64,000 nt of DNA from Solimonas sp. K1W22B-7 (GTDB lineage Bacteria > Pseudomonadota > Gammaproteobacteria > Nevskiales > Nevskiaceae): assembly GCF_003428335.1 (NCBI RefSeq), contig NZ_CP031704.1, forward strand, positions 1,550,001-1,614,000, written 5' to 3'. A program made the position numbers and the translations under genes. The notes under the pieces were generated by a model. The model was given only the letters and a program-made list of their open reading frames with translations. It made no database searches and was not told the DNA's origin. Positions 1-7,818 of this stretch are shown here, one piece after another (the first letter of the stretch is position 1; each line of letters opens with the position of its first letter).

Positions 1-1
1 C

Positions 2-121
2 CAGGCCACGGTGCTGCACGCCCTGGGCCTGAACCACCTGAAGACCACCTTCCTCTACAACGGCCGCTCCGAGCGTCCGACGGTGGTCTACGGCGACATC
101 GTCAAGGAAGTCTTCGCCTGA
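2..121 (+). CDS. DUF1501-family protein, C-terminal end (partial)
   Basis: The reading frame entering from the left edge ends at a TGA at 119-121 and encodes the last 39 residues of a protein. The tail has a Leu-His-x-Leu-Gly-Leu-x-His segment, then a Tyr-x-Gly-Arg patch, and a closing Val-Tyr-Gly-Asp-Ile-Val motif before Phe-Ala. This is the usual end of DUF1501/sulfatase-like proteins, which are often Tat-exported and of unknown activity. The rest lies outside the window, so nothing can be said about its start or operon. It is followed 43 nt later by a secreted CHRD protein on the same strand. Confidence 0.6.
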   Translation, partial: QATVLHALGLNHLKTTFLYNGRSERPTVVYGDIVKEVFA

Positions 122-164
122 TCGGGCGAAGGCCGTTTTCTCAAAGACTCAAGGAACAGACACG

Positions 165-581
165 ATGAAACACGCACTTCATAAGATTCCCGCAGCGATC
201 CTGCTGCTGGCCCTGGGCGGAGCGGCCAGCGCCGCCGACGTCCAGATCAAGCTCAGCGGCGACCAGGAGACGCCGGCGGTCACCACCTCCGCCAGCGGCA
301 GCGGCACGCTGTCCGTCGGCGACGACAAGAGCATCTCCGGCAGCATCAAGACCAAGGACCTGGCCGGCGCCACCGCCGCGCACATCCACAAGGGTGCGGC
401 GGGCGACAAGGGCCCGCCGGTGGTGCACCTCACCAAGGCCTCGGAGAGCGAGTGGACGGTCCCGGCCGGCTCCAAGCTGAGCGACGAGGACTACGAGAGC
501 TTCAAGGCCGGCAAGCTGTACGTGAACATCCACACCGCGGCCAACAAGGGCGGCGAGATTCGCGGGCAGATCGCGCCCTGA
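165..581 (+). CDS. Secreted CHRD domain protein
   Basis: A 138-residue protein with a clear Sec signal peptide: positive N-terminus, hydrophobic stretch at about 9-21, and an Ala-Ser-Ala-Ala cleavage region near residue 24. The mature part is one CHRD domain. It has the typical Leu-Ser-Gly-x-x-Glu-Thr-Pro start, an Ala-His-Ile-His core near residues 75-78, a Tyr-Val-Asn-Ile-His-Thr segment and a final Gly-Glu-Ile-Arg-Gly-Gln motif. CHRD domains occur in animal chordin and in many secreted bacterial proteins, where their role is unknown. The start is supported by a purine-rich AAGGAA upstream. A strong terminator follows immediately, so the gene ends a transcription unit. Confidence 0.85.
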   Translation: MKHALHKIPAAILLLALGGAASAADVQIKLSGDQETPAVTTSASGSGTLSVGDDKSISGSIKTKDLAGATAAHIHKGAAGDKGPPVVHLTKASESEWTVPAGSKLSDEDYESFKAGKLYVNIHTAANKGGEIRGQIAP

Positions 582-601
582 GCGGGCGGCGGCAAAACAA
601 G

Positions 602-625
602 GGCGGCCGGATGGCCGCCTTTTTT
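602..625 (+). terminator. Rho-independent terminator of the CHRD gene
   Basis: A GGCGGCC stem at 602-608 pairs with GGCCGCC at 613-619, with a short loop. It is followed by a run of six T at 620-625, 20 nt past the CHRD stop codon. Confidence 0.85.
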
Positions 626-693
626 GTTGCCGAACGGCTGCTTGGTGATGCGATGCCGGGCTTGTAGGAGCCTGGGAACACAGTCCAAAAGAA

Positions 694-720
694 AAGGCGG
701 CCAGATGCCCTGGCCGCCTT
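694..720 (-). terminator. Terminator of the minus-strand tonB/exb operon
   Basis: AAGGCGGCCA at 694-703 pairs perfectly with TGGCCGCCTT at 711-720. Read on the minus strand the stem is followed by a T-rich tract (complement of the A run at 687-695). It lies about 20 nt beyond the stop of the last exbD gene and could also act weakly on the plus strand. Confidence 0.8.
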
Positions 721-741
721 TCTCGTTCCAGACGCTTGCGC

Positions 742-1173
742 TCAATCTGCGAACTGCTCTCCACCCACCAGTCCCACCTTGGTCAGCCCGCCGCGCTGGA
801 TCGCGGCCATGACGCTGGCGACGACGCGGTAGGCAGCCTGCTTGTCGGGGCGGACATGCAGTTCGGGCGTGATCTCCTGGGCTGCTGCTGCCTTGAGGCG
901 TGCTTCCAGCGCCGGCAGGTCGGCCAGGGTTTCCCCGTTCCAGAGGATGCTGCCCGAGGGCGCGATGTCCACGCGCACGACCTCGGGCGGTACCGCGGGC
1001 GGCGGCGGGTTGCCCAGCGGCATGTTGAGGTTGACCGAGTGCAGCTGGATGGGGATGGTGATGATCAACATGATCAGCAGCACCAGCATCACGTCGATCA
1101 GCGGCGTGGTGTTGATGTCGACGATGACATCCGGGTCGCCGGAGCCGGCGCCCGATCCGATATTCATGCCCAT
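742..1173 (-). CDS. exbD: Biopolymer transport protein ExbD (second copy of operon)
   Basis: A 143-residue ExbD/TolR protein, the proton-responsive partner of ExbB that helps energise TonB in the inner membrane. The N-terminus is followed by the Asp-Ile-Asn-Thr-Thr-Pro-Leu-Ile-Asp-Val-Met-Leu-Val signature, including the membrane-embedded Asp of the single transmembrane helix (about residues 25-45). The rest is a periplasmic domain. It is the last gene of tonB-exbB-exbD-exbD and lies 32 nt after the first exbD. Two tandem exbD genes are common where one TonB system serves several receptors; the two copies probably form a heterodimer, but that is inference. Confidence 0.93.
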   Translation of the reverse strand: MGMNIGSGAGSGDPDVIVDINTTPLIDVMLVLLIMLIITIPIQLHSVNLNMPLGNPPPPAVPPEVVRVDIAPSGSILWNGETLADLPALEARLKAAAAQEITPELHVRPDKQAAYRVVASVMAAIQRGGLTKVGLVGGEQFAD

Positions 1174-1205
1174 GAACGGGTTTCCTGCATTGGGTGGTGG
1201 TCCGC

Positions 1206-1631
1206 CTACTGCCGCGGCGGAGGTTCGGTGATGAAGCCGAGCTTGGCGATGCCGGCACGCTGGCTGGCCAGGACGACCCGGCCGACGTGCTCGTAGGCGG
1301 CGTCGCCGTCGCCGCGGATGTGGACCTCGGGTTGGGGATCCTGCTGGGCGATGGCCGTGAACTTCTCGAGCAGCAGGTCGGAGTTGCCGACCTGCTGCTC
1401 GTTCCAGAACACGTCGCCGGCGCGCGTCACCGACAGGGTGATGTTCTCCGGCTTGGTGATGCGCGGCTGGTTGCGCTCCTTGGGGAGCTCGACCGGCACC
1501 GTGCGGATCGCCACCGGGATGGTGATGAGGAAGATGATGAGCAGCACCAGCATCACGTCCACCAGCGGGGTGGTGTTGATGGTGGAGACGACCTCGTCCT
1601 CATCGTCGGCGGAGCCGATATGGATGCCCAT
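1206..1631 (-). CDS. exbD: Biopolymer transport protein ExbD (first copy of operon)
   Basis: A 141-residue ExbD/TolR paralogue with the Ile-Asn-Thr-Thr-Pro-Leu-Val-Asp-Val-Met-Leu-Val signature near residues 17-29. This holds the Asp that takes part in proton transfer inside the ExbB pentamer. A single transmembrane helix (about 20-42) is followed by a periplasmic domain of about 95 residues. It starts 6 nt after the exbB stop, which implies translational coupling. It shares the fold of the downstream exbD but differs clearly in sequence, so this is not a recent duplication. Confidence 0.93.
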   Translation of the reverse strand: MGIHIGSADDEDEVVSTINTTPLVDVMLVLLIIFLITIPVAIRTVPVELPKERNQPRITKPENITLSVTRAGDVFWNEQQVGNSDLLLEKFTAIAQQDPQPEVHIRGDGDAAYEHVGRVVLASQRAGIAKLGFITEPPPRQ

Positions 1632-1637
1632 GTCGGA

Positions 1638-2531
1638 CTACCGGGCCGCGGCGGCCTGCAGCGGGGTGTGCTGCACGAGTTTGACCGGAGCGTGGCCCTG
1701 GGCGGCACGTGCGGCGGCCGCGCCCAGCAGCACCGAATGCAGTTCGCCGCCGAAGCCGCGCACGCTTTCCAGCGCCGCCTTGTTGCGGCGGACCAGCCAG
1801 TTGTAGCCCAGCACCGCCGGCACGGCCACGGCCAGGCCGATGGCGGTCATGATCAGTGCCTCGCCGACGGGACCGGCGACCTTGTCGATCGAGGCCTGGC
1901 CGGCGATGCCGATGGCGGTGAGCGCGTGGTAGATGCCCCAGACGGTGCCGAACAGGCCGACGAAGGGTGCGGTGGAGCCCACCGTCGCCAGGAAGGCGAG
2001 TCCGCCCTGCAGGCGGCTCTGCACCGTTTCGATCGCGCGGTGGATCGACAGCTGGATCCAGTCGTTCAGGTCGATGTAGCCGAGCAGGCCTTTGTGCCGG
2101 ACGGTCGCGTCCGCACCGGACTTGGCGATGTGGTGATAGGCGCTGTCCGCATCCAGGGTCTCGACGGCCTGCTCCACGGAGTCGGCAGTCCAGAACGAGG
2201 CGTTGGCCTTGCGGCCCTGGCGGCTCAGGCGGGTCTGCTCATAGAGCTTGGTGAAGATCACGAACCAGCTGCCGGCGGACATCAGGACCAGGATGGCGAG
2301 GGTGCCCTTGGAGACGATGTCGCCGCCGTTCCACAGCGCCTTGAGGCCATAGGGGTTGTCGGTCGTGACCGTTGCCGGGGAGGCCGCGGGCGCCGGTGCG
2401 GCGGTGGACGCTGCCGCCTCCTCGGAAGCAGCGGCGGGCGCTTCCTGCGCCAGCAAGGCGGTGGGGAGCAGGGCCGTGGCGGCGAGGGCGAGAGCGGCCG
2501 TCAGTGTGCGAAGGCCTTTGAGGGAGGACAT
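1638..2531 (-). CDS. exbB: ExbB/TolQ/MotA-family proton channel protein
   Basis: A 297-residue ExbB. It is longer than the E. coli protein because of an N-terminal signal-like segment (1-29) and an Ala/Pro/Thr-rich periplasmic linker (about 30-65). Three transmembrane helices follow, at about 75-97, 185-210 and 225-250. The conserved ExbB/TolQ block around Ala-Thr-Val-Gly-Ser-Thr-Ala-Pro-Phe-Val-Gly-Leu-Phe-Gly-Thr-Val-Trp-Gly-Ile sits in the second helix region. The protein forms the pentameric channel that passes proton motive force to TonB through ExbD. It lies between tonB (72 nt gap) and exbD (6 nt gap) on the same strand. Confidence 0.93.
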   Translation of the reverse strand: MSSLKGLRTLTAALALAATALLPTALLAQEAPAAASEEAAASTAAPAPAASPATVTTDNPYGLKALWNGGDIVSKGTLAILVLMSAGSWFVIFTKLYEQTRLSRQGRKANASFWTADSVEQAVETLDADSAYHHIAKSGADATVRHKGLLGYIDLNDWIQLSIHRAIETVQSRLQGGLAFLATVGSTAPFVGLFGTVWGIYHALTAIGIAGQASIDKVAGPVGEALIMTAIGLAVAVPAVLGYNWLVRRNKAALESVRGFGGELHSVLLGAAAARAAQGHAPVKLVQHTPLQAAAAR

Positions 2532-2603
2532 GGAACGACTCCTGTTGAATCGGTTTGGATCGATGAAACGAGCGAAGGGATCGACGTTGCGGAGCAGGCG
2601 GGC

Positions 2604-3242
2604 TCAGTCGACGCGGAAGGAAATCGGTTGCCGGACGCGCACCTCGCGACCCTGCGCGGTGCAGCGGTACTGCGAGACGGCGCGCACGGCGGCCGAGTTG
2701 AAGATCGAGTTGGTGGAGCGGGTCACCTGCACGTTCTTCACGGAGCCGCTGGCATCCACCGTGAACTCCACCACCACGTCGCCGGACAGCCCCTGGCGTT
2801 CCGCCTGCGGCGGTATCTGCGGCGGATGGTTGCGGAAGTCCGGGCAGGCCACGCCGATGCTGAGTTGCTGCGGCACGGCCGGAGCGGGTGGGGCGGCGGG
2901 CGCGGGCGGCGGCGGCTCGGGGGCGGTGGCCTGGATCACCGGGGCCGGCGGCGGCTGCACCGGCGTTTCCACCGGCGGCACGTAGGAGGGCGGCGGCACG
3001 ACAGGCCTGGGCAGTTGCTTGACGACTTTAGGCGGCGGTGGCGGCGGCGGTGGCGGTGGCTTCACTTCTTCGATCAGGGCGACCTGCAGCGGCCCCTTGA
3101 TGACCTCGACGACCTTGCCCGCCAGGCCGCTGGCGAGCGCATAGACCAGCGCCGCGTGAAAGACCACGACCGCGCTCAGGCCGACAAGAAACTGGCCGGG
3201 GTCCCGCTGTGGCTGGGCGTAACTCAAGAGACGAAATTCCAT
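2604..3242 (-). CDS. tonB: TonB energy-transducing protein
   Basis: A 212-residue TonB. A short cytoplasmic N-terminus leads into one transmembrane helix (about residues 18-40). A long Pro-rich periplasmic spacer follows (about 55-125), including a run of about ten prolines near 63-73. The C-terminal TonB domain (about 125-212) ends in the typical Val-Asp-Ala-Ser-Gly ... Tyr-Arg-Cys block. TonB carries energy from ExbB/ExbD to outer-membrane receptors. It is the first gene of the operon, which reads leftward and ends at the 694-720 hairpin. Its regulation is probably iron-linked, but no clear Fur box was found in the AT-rich upstream region. Confidence 0.93.
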   Translation of the reverse strand: MEFRLLSYAQPQRDPGQFLVGLSAVVVFHAALVYALASGLAGKVVEVIKGPLQVALIEEVKPPPPPPPPPPKVVKQLPRPVVPPPSYVPPVETPVQPPPAPVIQATAPEPPPPAPAAPPAPAVPQQLSIGVACPDFRNHPPQIPPQAERQGLSGDVVVEFTVDASGSVKNVQVTRSTNSIFNSAAVRAVSQYRCTAQGREVRVRQPISFRVD

Positions 3243-3793
3243 GAAAGGGCTTGAGCGGGGGGTTTAGCAGCCTTCATGCCAAAACACAGGATTATTATTG
3301 ATCGATATAACTCCATGAATGGATATTGGTTTCTTGGTACGGGGCAGGGGCGTCGGGGTGCGGCGCCCGCCGGAGCTGTTGCATGGCCCGCAGCTTCGGG
3401 ATCGCTACTGTTGATTTGGCAACAGTGCAGGGATCAAGAAGAAGGGCGGAAGAGCATGGCCGGCTGCGTCCTGCCGGGGCTTCTGTCTCCGGTTGATACC
3501 GGCGCCGGCAGCGTCCGTGCCTGCAATCGCCCTTATATCGGAGCGAGCCTGGGAGAGAATTGTAATTGCATAATAATAGAGTGCGTAATTATTTTGAGAT
3601 ATATAAGAACGCACGTAGATTAAGCCTCGAAACGCGGCCAAACGGAAGCTGCATCGAAGCACTCCGCCGGAGCCGCCCAGGGATCTCGACGTCGAGTTTT
3701 TGATCTGGCCATGGCCGGATTCTTTTGCCGCTTGCGTTCATGCGCCGTATCACGAATTGACGGCATGCCGGCGGTGTTGCCCAGGAGTTTTTC
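3243..3793. other. AT-rich intergenic region between tonB and the sigma-54 activator
   Basis: About 550 nt with no convincing gene. It is clearly richer in A+T than its flanks, especially 3280-3325 and 3555-3620. The first patch is well placed to hold the minus-strand tonB promoter and the second may serve the plus-strand activator. The open frames here lack a ribosome binding site, have unlike codon use and match no family I recognise. Confidence 0.5.
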
Positions 3794-4930
3794 ATGTCCC
3801 AGGTTTATGGCAGTCGAGCACCGGTGTTTTCGCTGGTAGGCCGCGAGGCGCAGCCGACTTCGATTCGAGCCAAGGCGCTGGTCTTTGTCGATCCGCTCTC
3901 GCAGGGCATCCTGAGATATCTCGAGCGCGTGTCGCCCAGCGACGCCCCGGTTTTGATCATTGGAGAAACCGGTACCGGCAAGGAGCTGGTGGCGCGGCAG
4001 GTCCACCAGCTCAGCGGTCGCACCGGTCCTTTCGTGGCAGTGAACTGCGGTGCCATCAGCGAGCAACTGGCCGACAGCGAACTGTTCGGCCATGAGCCTG
4101 GCGCCTTCACCGGCGCCACCGGCCGCCGCGAGGGCTGGTTCGAGGCGGCCAACGGCGGCACGCTGTTCCTCGACGAGATCGGAGATCTGCCGCTGTCGCT
4201 GCAGGTCAAGCTGCTGCGGGTGCTGCAGGAGCGTGAAGTGGTGCGTCTCGGATCGCGGCGCAGCATCCCGGTGGACATCCGGCTGGTCGCCGCCACCAAC
4301 ATCGATCTCGGCGACGCGGTGAACGCGGGGCATTTCCGGCTCGACCTGTTCTATCGACTCAACATCGCCCAGTTGCGTCTGCCGGCACTGCGCGAGCGCA
4401 CCGGCGACATCCTGCCGCTGGCCGATCACTTCCTGGATGTCTATCGCCAGCGCCTGAACCTGCCGCCGCTGTCGCTAAGCCTCAGTGCCCGTCGCGCACT
4501 GGAGCGCTACAGCTGGCCAGGGAACATCCGCGAACTGGAGAACGTGATCCACTTTGCCCTGCTGGTGGCGCCGGCCCATGAAATCGGCGTGGAGCACCTC
4601 AAGCTCACCGGCGGTGTACTGGCGGGCTCCCCGGTGCTGGGCGGTGCGCGCGAGACCTCACCGCGCGAACGCATCGCGCAGGCCCTGCAGCAGCTGCTGG
4701 ACGCACCGGGCCAGACCCTTTTCAACGACCTGGAGAAGCTGATCGTGGATGAGGCCTTCCGCCACAGCCACAGCAACCAGGTGCGGGCCGCCGCGCAGCT
4801 CGGCATCTCGCGCAATGTCCTGCGCACCCTGCTGAAGAAGCATGGTCATCTCGGAGGGGCGGCCGAGGCCGGTGGCCCGGACGATGACGGCAGGCCGGAC
4901 GCCTACGGGCAGCCCTACGCCGTCAGCTGA
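3794..4930 (+). CDS. Sigma-54-dependent activator without a sensory domain (SfnR-like)
   Basis: A 378-residue bacterial enhancer-binding protein. The AAA+ domain begins almost at the N-terminus. Walker A is at residues 57-64 (Gly-Glu-Thr-Gly-Thr-Gly-Lys-Glu), the sigma-54-contacting GAFTGA loop at 103-108 and Walker B at about 122-129. The Arg-finger region and the Trp-Pro-Gly-Asn-Ile-Arg-Glu-Leu block follow near 240. A Fis-type helix-turn-helix is at about 325-350. There is no receiver, GAF or PAS domain, as in SfnR, the sulfur-limitation activator of pseudomonads. Such proteins are usually controlled through their own expression. The target is unknown; the desaturase genes downstream have their own sigma-70 promoter. 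Confidence 0.88.
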   Translation: MSQVYGSRAPVFSLVGREAQPTSIRAKALVFVDPLSQGILRYLERVSPSDAPVLIIGETGTGKELVARQVHQLSGRTGPFVAVNCGAISEQLADSELFGHEPGAFTGATGRREGWFEAANGGTLFLDEIGDLPLSLQVKLLRVLQEREVVRLGSRRSIPVDIRLVAATNIDLGDAVNAGHFRLDLFYRLNIAQLRLPALRERTGDILPLADHFLDVYRQRLNLPPLSLSLSARRALERYSWPGNIRELENVIHFALLVAPAHEIGVEHLKLTGGVLAGSPVLGGARETSPRERIAQALQQLLDAPGQTLFNDLEKLIVDEAFRHSHSNQVRAAAQLGISRNVLRTLLKKHGHLGGAAEAGGPDDDGRPDAYGQPYAVS

Positions 4931-4999
4931 CCCCCGAGGGGCCCTCCCGGGCCTTTCGTCCCTGCATTTCCTTCTCTGGGGAGGGGAGTCCTGGATTAA

Positions 5000-5028
5000 T
5001 TGACATTGTAAAATTTACAAGGTAAATT
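5000..5028 (+). promoter_or_regulatory. Sigma-70 promoter of the TetR gene, predicted leaderless
   Basis: A perfect -35 hexamer TTGACA at 5000-5005 is separated by exactly 17 nt from TAAATT at 5023-5028. Transcription would begin about 7 nt further on, at 5035-5036, which is the A of the ATG start codon. No Shine-Dalgarno sequence precedes the ATG. The mRNA is therefore predicted to be leaderless. Confidence 0.7.
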
Positions 5029-5032
5029 TTAC
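5008..5032. promoter_or_regulatory. 25-bp perfect palindrome, TetR operator
   Basis: GTAAAATTTAC at 5008-5018 and its exact reverse complement GTAAATTTTAC at 5022-5032 are separated by AAG. Each arm is itself nearly palindromic, so two overlapping dyads lie side by side. The site covers the spacer and -10 box of the promoter at 5000-5028, so binding would block transcription. The adjacent TetR protein is the obvious ligand. Confidence 0.75.
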
Positions 5033-5035
5033 CGC

Positions 5036-5635
5036 ATGCCAAGAGCCCAATTGACCCCGGAAGAAGTGGAAGCCATGCGGCGCAGGCTGTCGTCCGCGGG
5101 GCTGCGCATCTACCGGCAGGAGGGACTGGAGGCGCTGACCTTCAGGCGGCTGGCGGATGCACTGGACGTCAGCCACATGCTTCCGTATCGCTATTTCGAC
5201 AACAAGGATGCGCTGCTGGCGCGCATGCGTGTCGATGCGCTGGGGCAGTTCGAGAGCTACGTGCGCGAGCACGAGTCGCGCGCCGACGGACCGATGGCCC
5301 AGGTCCATGCCGTGGCGGAGGCCTATGTCGCCTTCGCGCAGCAGCACCCGGCCGAGTATCTGCTGATCTTCGCCACGCACCAGCCGGCGCCGGGGCAGTA
5401 CCCGGAAGTGCTGCAGGCGCGTCGCAGTGTGTTCGAGCACGCGGTGGAAGTCTTGCAGCGCTGCATCGACCAAGGCCGCCTGCAGGGCGAGGCGAGTGAA
5501 CTGGCGCATGCCTTGTGGGTGAACCTGCATGGCCTGATGACCCTGCATGCCGCCGGCCAGCTGGTGCACGGCAAGACCCTGGAGCAACTGGTCGAGCCGC
5601 TGCTCGGCCGGCTGCTCAATGGCTACAGGACCTGA
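5036..5635 (+). CDS. TetR-family regulator of the desaturase/rubredoxin genes
   Basis: A 199-residue TetR-type repressor. The N-terminal helix-turn-helix (about residues 20-65) holds the typical Gly-Leu-Glu-Ala-Leu-Thr-Phe-Arg-Arg-Leu-Ala-Asp segment and Pro-Tyr-Arg-Tyr-Phe-Asp-Asn-Lys recognition region. The C-terminal helical domain (about 80-199) should bind a small hydrophobic ligand. It starts 36 nt before the desaturase and is probably transcribed with it. The start codon lies three bases after a perfect operator-like palindrome, so negative autoregulation of the whole tetR-desaturase-rubredoxin unit is the simplest reading. The ligand is unknown; a fatty acid, alkane or related lipid would fit. 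Confidence 0.88.
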   Translation: MPRAQLTPEEVEAMRRRLSSAGLRIYRQEGLEALTFRRLADALDVSHMLPYRYFDNKDALLARMRVDALGQFESYVREHESRADGPMAQVHAVAEAYVAFAQQHPAEYLLIFATHQPAPGQYPEVLQARRSVFEHAVEVLQRCIDQGRLQGEASELAHALWVNLHGLMTLHAAGQLVHGKTLEQLVEPLLGRLLNGYRT

Positions 5636-5670
5636 GCCGCGGTGCCCGCGGTTCGTGAAGGGAGACAAGC

Positions 5671-6573
5671 ATGAGCAAGACCATCGTCGCGCTGGACAAT
5701 CTCGGCCCGGACGAGATAGCCCGCTTCCGCGAGCTGACCGCCGCGCCGCCGGTGGCCTGGCCCACGGTGATCCTCAATATCCTGCTGATCGCGACCTTCC
5801 TGTCGGTGTACGGGTTCTGCGGCACCGGGCAATGGCCGCTGTGGCTGGGCCTGGTGGTGAACACGACGGTGGGCTACGTCGCCTTCAGCGTCGCGCATGA
5901 CGCCATCCACCGCTCGATCTCGCGCAACACCCGGCTCAACGACGTGATGGGCCAGTTGGGGATGAACATCGTGCTGCCCTACGTGGACCTGCGCATGTTC
6001 CGCTGGGCGCACATCCTGCATCACCGCTTCGCCAACGGCCCGCGTGACCCGGACCGTGTGTTCAAGGGGCCCTGGTGGTCGCTGCCGTTCCGCTGGGCGT
6101 TCATCGACCTCTGCTACTTCGTCTACGCGCTGCGCAACGGCGACAAGGTGTCGAAGCCCTTCCTGCAGGCCTGCCTGCGGCGCCTGGTGGTGTTCGTGGT
6201 GGCGCTCGCAGCCCTGGTCTGGGCAGGTTATGGCCTGGAAGTGCTGATGCTGTGGTTCATCCCCTCGCGACTGATCCAGATGGCGCTGGGCTTCAGCTTC
6301 TTCTGGCTGCCGCATGTGCCGCACGACGTGTCGCAGGAGGAGAACTTCACCCGGGCCACGACGATCCGCCGCGGGCACGAGTGGCTGCTGGGCCCGGTGC
6401 TGCAGTACCAGAACTTCCACCTGATCCATCACCTGTATCCGATGACGCCGTTCTACAACAACGGCAAGGTCTACCGCTTGATCGAGCGGGAGCTGCAGCA
6501 CAAGGAACTGGCGGTGCAGCACGGCTTCGCGATCCACCCGACGATCCACCCCGGCGCTTCCGCCCAGGCCTGA
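5671..6573 (+). CDS. Membrane di-iron fatty acid desaturase / hydroxylase
   Basis: A 300-residue integral membrane enzyme of the desaturase/alkane-hydroxylase superfamily. Its His clusters are visible at His76-x3-His80, His114-x2-His117-His118 and His250-x2-His253-His254, which should bind the di-iron centre on the cytoplasmic side. Hydrophobic segments lie at about 30-50, 57-75, 95-105, 165-190 and 195-215. A rubredoxin gene follows directly, which suggests that electrons come from a rubredoxin, as for AlkB, instead of cytochrome b5. It is shorter than AlkB (about 400 residues) and could be a lipid desaturase, a carotenoid-type hydroxylase or an alkyl hydroxylase; the sequence alone does not decide. 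Confidence 0.85.
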   Translation: MSKTIVALDNLGPDEIARFRELTAAPPVAWPTVILNILLIATFLSVYGFCGTGQWPLWLGLVVNTTVGYVAFSVAHDAIHRSISRNTRLNDVMGQLGMNIVLPYVDLRMFRWAHILHHRFANGPRDPDRVFKGPWWSLPFRWAFIDLCYFVYALRNGDKVSKPFLQACLRRLVVFVVALAALVWAGYGLEVLMLWFIPSRLIQMALGFSFFWLPHVPHDVSQEENFTRATTIRRGHEWLLGPVLQYQNFHLIHHLYPMTPFYNNGKVYRLIERELQHKELAVQHGFAIHPTIHPGASAQA

Positions 6574-6599
6574 TCCACATTTCTTCAGCGAGAACGCCG

Positions 6600-6764
6600 A
6601 TGCGACGCTACCAATGCCGCTACTGCTCGCATGTCTACGACGAGCGCCTGGGCGATCCGGACAGCGGCATCGCGCCGGGGACCCGTTTCGAGGACATCCC
6701 GGACGACTGGATGTGCCCGGAGTGCGGCGCCGCCAAGGGCGACTACGACCTGATCGAGGCGTAG
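6600..6764 (+). CDS. Rubredoxin
   Basis: A 54-residue rubredoxin with both iron-binding knuckles: Cys-Arg-Tyr-Cys near residues 6-9 and Cys-Pro-Glu-Cys near 39-42. The Asp-Pro-Asp-Ser-Gly-Ile-Ala-Pro-Gly-Thr and Ile-Pro-Asp-Asp-Trp segments of AlkG1/RubA-type rubredoxins lie between them. It is a cytoplasmic one-electron carrier. It lies 26 nt downstream of the desaturase, so it is the likely donor for that enzyme. No rubredoxin reductase gene is in the window. Confidence 0.93.
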   Translation: MRRYQCRYCSHVYDERLGDPDSGIAPGTRFEDIPDDWMCPECGAAKGDYDLIEA

Positions 6765-6771
6765 CCGCGGC

Positions 6772-7752
6772 TCACCCGACCGCGAGCACCAGCTTGCCGA
6801 TGTGGCTGCCGCCCTCCATCAGGCGATGGGCTTCCGCAGCCTGCTCCAGCGGAAACACGCGGTGGACCACGGGCCTGATCCGACCGGCCTCGATCAGCGG
6901 CCAGACCCGGGCGCGCAGGGCGCTGGCGATCGACGCCTTGTAGGCATTGCTGCGCGGCCGCAGCGTCGAGCCGCTCAGCGTCAGGCGGCGCAGCAGGATC
7001 TCCGCCAGCGGCAGGCTGCCCTTCGCGCCCCCCAGCAGCCCGATCAGGACCAGGCGGCCGTCGTCGGCAAGGCAGCCGATCTCCCGGCCGACGTAATCGC
7101 CGCCGACCATGTCGAGGATCACGTCGACGCCGCGGCCGTCGGTCAGGCGCCTGATTTCCGCGACGAAGTCGGCCTCGCGATAGTTGATGGCGCGTTCGGC
7201 GCCCAGCGCTACGCAGGCGCGCACTTTCTCCTCGCTGCCGGCGGTGGCGAAGACGCGGTGTCCCAGGGCCTGCGCGATCTGGATCGCGGTGACGCCGATG
7301 CCGCTGCTGCCGCCCTGCACCAGCAGGCTTTCGCCCGGGGCCAGTGCGGCGCGTTCGAAGACATTGCTCCAGACGGTGAAGCAGGTCTCGGGCAGGGTGG
7401 CGGCTTCCAGTTCCGACCATCCCGCTGGCAGCGGCAGGCAGTGCGCGGCGTTGGCGCGGCAGTACTCGGCGTAGCCGCCGCCGTGCACCAGGGCGCAGAC
7501 ACGGTCGCCGATGCGCAGGCCTGATGTGCCGACGTCACCGCCGACGATCTCGCCGGCCACTTCCAGGCCGGGCAGGTCGGAGGCATCCGCCGGCGCGCGG
7601 TACTGCCCCGCGCGTTGCAGCAGGTCGGGGCGATTGACGCCGGCCGCGGTCACGCGGATCAGGACTTCGCCCTCGGTCGGTACGGGCCGCTCGCGCTCGC
7701 AGAGCCGCAGGACCTCGGGTCCGCCCGGTTCGCTGATCTCGATTGCGCGCAT
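6772..7752 (-). CDS. NAD(P)H:quinone oxidoreductase, zinc-less MDR family
   Basis: A 326-residue protein of the quinone oxidoreductase/PIG3 branch of medium-chain dehydrogenases. It has the Ala-Ile-Glu-Ile-x-x-Pro-Gly-Gly start and Gly-Val-Asn-Arg-Pro-Asp. A nucleotide-binding Gly-Gly-Ser-Ser-Gly-Ile-Gly segment lies near residues 147-153, with Gly-Arg-Gly-Val-Asp and a closing His-Ile-Gly-Lys-Leu-Val. The Cys zinc ligands of alcohol dehydrogenases are absent. The enzyme would reduce quinones or alpha,beta-unsaturated carbonyls with NADPH in the cytoplasm. It converges tail to tail with the rubredoxin gene (7 nt apart) and follows the disrupted ferredoxin oxidoreductase gene on the same strand. 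Confidence 0.88.
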   Translation of the reverse strand: MRAIEISEPGGPEVLRLCERERPVPTEGEVLIRVTAAGVNRPDLLQRAGQYRAPADASDLPGLEVAGEIVGGDVGTSGLRIGDRVCALVHGGGYAEYCRANAAHCLPLPAGWSELEAATLPETCFTVWSNVFERAALAPGESLLVQGGSSGIGVTAIQIAQALGHRVFATAGSEEKVRACVALGAERAINYREADFVAEIRRLTDGRGVDVILDMVGGDYVGREIGCLADDGRLVLIGLLGGAKGSLPLAEILLRRLTLSGSTLRPRSNAYKASIASALRARVWPLIEAGRIRPVVHRVFPLEQAAEAHRLMEGGSHIGKLVLAVG

Positions 7753-7818
7753 GGTGCTGCCTTGTCCTCCGGCCCGTGTACGGGCCAGAAGATAACCGAT
7801 CCGGCAGCCGCGCCCGCT

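Noticed and set aside
1194-3254. 686-codon plus-strand open frame opposite exbD-exbB-tonB
   Set aside because: It is antisense to three clear genes, rich in Gly/Arg/Ala/Asp/His and has no family pattern. Long antisense frames are common in high-G+C DNA.
3285-3310. Possible Fur box upstream of tonB
   Set aside because: The ATTATTATTGAT stretch only loosely follows the GATAAT repeat pattern; too weak to call.
3276-3623. 115-codon open frame upstream of the sigma-54 activator
   Set aside because: AT-rich, no ribosome binding site, codon use unlike neighbours; more likely promoter DNA.
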